DNA from: Cyclobacteriaceae bacterium
GTDB lineage: Bacteria; Bacteroidota; Bacteroidia; Cytophagales; Cyclobacteriaceae
Assembly: GCA_019751475.1 (NCBI GenBank)
Contig: JAIENH010000581.1
Coordinates: forward strand, 1 to 8,004
DNA: 8,004 nt
Direction of reading: 5' to 3'
Shown: piece after piece, positions 5,401 to 8,004 of the stretch
Position numbering within the stretch: the first letter of the stretch is position 1
How the letters are laid out: every line of letters starts with the position of its first letter
Notes under the pieces: generated by a model
Told to the model about the DNA's origin: nothing
Databases searched by the model: none
Seen by the model: the letters and a program-made list of their open reading frames with translations, nothing else
Program-made: the position numbers and the translations under genes

Positions 5401-7611
5401 TCATTTTTTTGCCGACACATCAACCCCCGCCTGCTTTAATTTTCTGGCAAAGTTAGGTGTGGCACTTAAATCGTACGGAAGTTTATTGGGTGACAAAATG
5501 AGACTTCTAAATAGCGGAAAGTCCAGTAAGATTTTATTATCCATTAATGCAGCTGCTTTGTTTGCCTCTTGTCTTCCCAGCACGGCATCTATGGCAATAA
5601 GATAAAACGGGCTGGCGCGATGCTCTACCTGCAATATTTTCCTTGCCTCTTCGCGCTTACCTTGTTTAGCCAATATGATTGCTTTTAAGTCATAGTAAGT
5701 AAAATAGTCTTGAATAGGATCTTGCAAGATCAGCTCGTAGGCTTCATCCAGTTTGCCCAATTGAATCATCGCATATAGCTTATAGTCATCTACCCCATAC
5801 CTCACCGAGGTAGTATTTACTTCTCTCATTTTTCCTAGTGCTTCATCGTATTTTCCAAGATACAATAAATAAAAAATAATGCTCCGAGCGGACTCTGAGG
5901 CAGAAGGGTCTTGTTGCAAAATCTCCTCGCTTACCTTGCTCAACTGCTCGCCATAGCCAAGCGCAATGAGCACGGTGGATAAATCAAAATTCTGGTATTT
6001 AAAATGCCTTGCCGCGTCTTTGCTCGACAGCGACAAACTTTTTTCGATCACCTGCCGAAAATTTGTCCAGTTGTTGGAGTACATGATTTGGGGAATCCGA
6101 AAATAGTCAGCCTGCGAGGGTTCTTTTGATCGAGCAATGGCATTGGCCAAATCTTCATTAAAGTGCTTATAGGCTTGCTGATCGGTCAGCGTATCGCGAT
6201 AGTTGGGATTGTCTTTTAATACATAATGCAGAAAAAAATCAGCGTGAAACAAATAAGGATTAACGAAATCTGGATCCAACTGATAGGATTGTTCATAATA
6301 CAAGTTCGCGTTTTTTAATTTGGCCACATCAACAAATCTGCCGCGTTCGTGTGCTTGATTGTCGAGCTCTCGAGCTTTCAAAAAGGCTAAATAGGCTTCC
6401 GCGCTGGTAGTGCCTGCCCATTGCATTTGCTTAATAGAATTTTCGTCTAGCGAGATATCCAAACTCTCTGCAATTCTAGTGGCAATTTCCTGCTGTAGTG
6501 CAAAAATATCTTTGGCATTTCGGTCGTACGTATTTGACCAAATGTGATAACCATCGTTGGCGCGTATTAACTGCGCGGTGATGCGCAAGCCGTTATCTGA
6601 TTTTCGAACGGAACCCTCTACCAAATAATTTACACCAAGGGAATCGGCAATATCTTGTATGCGAAGGTTCTTGTTTTTGAAAGCAAACGAGGAGGTACGT
6701 GAAGTTACTTTAAGCCCTTTTACGTGTGCCAAACTGTTTAACACTTCTTCCGTAAGTCCATCACCAAACCAGCCTTGGTCTTTCTGTTCACTTAAATCTA
6801 CAAAAGGGAGTACGGCAATGGACTTTTCTATTTCAGTGATTGGTTGGTCGTTGACCGTGGTTCGTTGTTGGTAGAAGAAATAACTAATGGCAACGATGAA
6901 CAAGGCGGCTAGTGAAATGATTACGGATGTCTTTTTACTCGAATTCTTTTTGAGGTTGGAAGTTGGATTGATGTTGGAAGTTGGAGGTTCGAGGTTGGAA
7001 GGTCGAGCCGTTTGAGGATTTTTTAAGGCCGTGATAATTTCCTTAATCGCGTTCGCTACTTTGTTAACCTGATTTCGATAATCAGTTTTATTTTGATTGT
7101 CGGTTTTGCTGTCGGTAGCTTTTAATGGCCGATTGACTCCGGCCTCTTTGTAAATAAATTCAATAGCTCTTAATGCTCCACCGATTTCATTTTCAATTAA
7201 CGATTTGTCTTCGGCATCGAGGTCGTGGATTTTGACGGGAAGAATACGGCTCGCCACATTTCCGTTGCTTAATTTAACATCTCGTCCAAATGAATCTTCC
7301 TTTGCCAGTTTATTAAACGCAATAAACTCATGCTGCCATGCAAAACTTTTGGTATCGCAATAAGTTTGTGAGATGATGGGAATGAAAATCAAACACTTTA
7401 GTTTTCCCTCTAGGCTTTTGTCCACATTGTGCGTTTCGAGCAGGCCATCGTGCGGGTTTTTATCGAAGTAGATGGTCAACGAATCTTTCAGCGTGCCGCG
7501 CAGTTCTTTCTCAAGGTTTTGAACAAAGTCGCTCACCCAGCCATCCAAATTATCATTGTGACGGTAAGAGATGAAAATGTCGTATTCGAAGTTGGGGAGG
7601 ATTGAAGCCAT
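5401..7611 (-). CDS. TIR - transmembrane - TolB/FlgO-like - TPR protein
   Basis: A 736-residue single-pass membrane protein. Residues 8-155 are a TIR domain: FEYDIFISYRHND (8-20, betaA and BB-loop start), KCLIFIPIISQTYC (72-85) and SFAWQHEFIAF (89-99). The W-x-x-E (Trp92, Glu95) is where NAD-cleaving TIR domains carry their catalytic glutamate. A Ser/Pro/Asn-rich linker (201-225) and a KK..KK cluster precede one membrane helix (229-247), so the TIR part should be cytoplasmic. Residues 263-385 are TolB/FlgO-like: SIAVLPFVDLS (264-274), DGLTEEVLNSLA (284-295), LVEGSVRK (330-337) and IWSNTYDR (357-364). TPR-like helical pairs fill 404-665 (e.g. YLGKYDEALGKM, QLGKLDEAYELI, KQGKREEARKIL). An in-frame TGA two codons upstream fixes the ATG at 7611. 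I infer a membrane sensor with a TIR output; NADase activity and defence or signalling role are not shown. Confidence 0.88.
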   Translation of the reverse strand: MASILPNFEYDIFISYRHNDNLDGWVSDFVQNLEKELRGTLKDSLTIYFDKNPHDGLLETHNVDKSLEGKLKCLIFIPIISQTYCDTKSFAWQHEFIAFNKLAKEDSFGRDVKLSNGNVASRILPVKIHDLDAEDKSLIENEIGGALRAIEFIYKEAGVNRPLKATDSKTDNQNKTDYRNQVNKVANAIKEIITALKNPQTARPSNLEPPTSNINPTSNLKKNSSKKTSVIISLAALFIVAISYFFYQQRTTVNDQPITEIEKSIAVLPFVDLSEQKDQGWFGDGLTEEVLNSLAHVKGLKVTSRTSSFAFKNKNLRIQDIADSLGVNYLVEGSVRKSDNGLRITAQLIRANDGYHIWSNTYDRNAKDIFALQQEIATRIAESLDISLDENSIKQMQWAGTTSAEAYLAFLKARELDNQAHERGRFVDVAKLKNANLYYEQSYQLDPDFVNPYLFHADFFLHYVLKDNPNYRDTLTDQQAYKHFNEDLANAIARSKEPSQADYFRIPQIMYSNNWTNFRQVIEKSLSLSSKDAARHFKYQNFDLSTVLIALGYGEQLSKVSEEILQQDPSASESARSIIFYLLYLGKYDEALGKMREVNTTSVRYGVDDYKLYAMIQLGKLDEAYELILQDPIQDYFTYYDLKAIILAKQGKREEARKILQVEHRASPFYLIAIDAVLGRQEANKAAALMDNKILLDFPLFRSLILSPNKLPYDLSATPNFARKLKQAGVDVSAKK
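6952..7007. repeat. Degenerate GTTGGAA minisatellite inside the TIR gene
   Basis: On the plus strand the 13-mer GTTGGAAGTTGGA occurs at 6955-6967 and again at 6973-6985, 18 bp (6 codons) apart. GAGGTTGGAAG occurs at 6952-6962 and 6991-7001. In the TIR gene this encodes the Pro/Ser/Asn-rich linker at about residues 202-221, with copies of PTSN and SNLE/SNLK. The period keeps the reading frame, so gain or loss of units would change linker length only. Confidence 0.7.
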
Positions 7612-7615
7612 TAGT

Positions 7616-7645
7616 CAAAGATAAAATTTCTGCCCAAGAATTAAA
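7616..7645 (-). promoter_or_regulatory. Promoter candidate immediately before the TIR gene
   Basis: TATCTTTG (7623-7616) is a full TAnnTTTG match and ends only 4 bp before the ATG at 7611. TTTA (7645-7642), 18 bp further upstream, is a weak -33 candidate. If used, the transcript would start at or next to the ATG and be nearly leaderless. Confidence 0.4.
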
Positions 7646-7937
7646 TATCTGTAATAACATCAAAGCCCTTGAAGCTTCCGACCACGGCCAAGCCTGTCAC
7701 TTTTTTTGCGATGCCCTTGTGTTTTATTTTCCCTGCAATCTGGTTGAGTGTCGAGCCGCTGCCTACGGCATCGTCAATCAGCAACAGATGCTTGTAATTA
7801 ACCGTTTCATTCACTGCAAAAGTGTGTTCGGCATTGTTAATGCGTTCTTCAATTTTGCCTAGCGACTTTTGAGGCACAGGTATGATGCCCGAGATTTTTT
7901 GAATTTTTACTTTTGGTAGGTTTATTCTTAACTGGAC
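7641..7937 (-). pseudogene. 5'-truncated ComF-like phosphoribosyltransferase fragment
   Basis: The open frame gives 98 residues ending GFDVITDI and begins right after an in-frame TAA at 7938-7940. It carries the PRPP-binding loop LLLIDDAVGSGSTLN (residues 51-65) of type I phosphoribosyltransferases. Before it lies a block, IPVPQKSLGKIEERINNAEH (19-38), resembling the 'Q..L....R..N' segment that precedes the loop in ComF-like proteins. The family's N-terminal half is missing and there is no ATG; the only plausible start is GTG at 7877 (residue 21), giving 78 residues. A divergent promoter and start codon (7956-7990) occupy the place of the missing 5' part, which favours a truncated remnant. 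Alternatively the TAA is a point mutation or error, since the same frame stays open upstream from 7941 to the window edge. It lies 29 bp before the TIR gene on the same strand. The PRTase family call is firm; its state is uncertain. Confidence 0.6.
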
Positions 7938-7955
7938 TTACGCAAAATAGTTAAA

Positions 7956-7984
7956 TTGTAAGGGAATCACACTTTTTAAACTTG
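7956..7984 (+). promoter_or_regulatory. Promoter of the divergent gene at the right edge
   Basis: TTG (7956-7958), an 18-bp spacer and TAAACTTG (7977-7984, one mismatch to TAnnTTTG) are followed by CGGTC and the ATG at 7990. The layout matches that seen at other gene starts in this window, including a short leader. Confidence 0.5.
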
Positions 7985-7989
7985 CGGTC

Positions 7990-8004
7990 ATGAACAAATC
8001 CTTA
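7990..8004 (+). CDS. Start of an unidentified gene (first five codons, runs off right edge)
   Basis: ATG at 7990 opens the frame MNKSL to the end of the window. It is called only because a Bacteroidota-type promoter lies directly upstream and the DNA before it holds no competing intact gene. Nothing can be said about its product. Confidence 0.4.

Noticed and set aside
6955..7001. CRISPR array
   Set aside because: Repeats are short and degenerate, directly adjacent rather than separated by unique spacers of constant size, and lie in an open coding frame.
7989..8003. Minus-strand start MTASLKS upstream of the TAA as a small gene
   Set aside because: It would encode only 17 residues, has no motif, and lies across the promoter of the plus-strand gene; kept only as the alternative in the phosphoribosyltransferase entry.

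Overview
The window looks like chromosomal DNA from a Bacteroidota bacterium, most likely a Cytophagales-type genome. The evidence is the repeated TAnnTTTG-type -7 promoter boxes just upstream of start codons, the lack of strong Shine-Dalgarno sequences, two signal peptides ending in 'LAQ', and protein families typical of that phylum. This is inference from sequence style, not a database match.

Layout, left to right. (1) 1-426, minus: N-terminal 142 residues of a bifunctional phosphoglucose/phosphomannose isomerase, running off the left edge. (2) 462-815, plus: a YraN/UPF0102 nuclease-fold protein, divergent from the isomerase across a 35-bp gap that holds opposing promoter boxes. (3) 843-1673, minus: an exported protein with MORN/YwqK-like repeats. 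(4) 1780-2308, plus: a two-gene type II toxin-antitoxin module with a RelE/ParE-family toxin; the genes overlap by 17 bp and a perfect 10-bp palindrome lies on the putative promoter. (5) 2319-3452, minus: a PLP enzyme of the cystathionine gamma-synthase/lyase family. (6) 3481-3860: a 380-bp AT-rich divergent intergenic region with an imperfect tandem repeat. (7) 3861-5363, plus: an exported S10 serine carboxypeptidase-like protein with a complete Ser-Asp-His triad. (8) 5401-7611, minus: a 736-residue single-pass membrane protein with a cytoplasmic TIR domain and a probably periplasmic TolB/FlgO-like plus TPR part. (9) 7641-7937, minus: a ComF-like phosphoribosyltransferase fragment that lacks its 5' part. 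(10) 7990-8004, plus: the first five codons of a divergent gene behind a good Bacteroidota promoter.

Most of the window is ordinary housekeeping and accessory material. Genes are mostly single units in alternating orientation; the only clear operon is the toxin-antitoxin pair. The most unusual item is the TIR-membrane-TolB-TPR protein. It has the layout of one-component membrane sensors, with a TIR domain in the place where a DNA-binding or cyclase output domain usually sits. Its membrane-proximal linker is encoded by an in-frame degenerate minisatellite. The phosphoribosyltransferase remnant just upstream on the same strand may be decaying or may be a partner; the sequence alone does not decide this.
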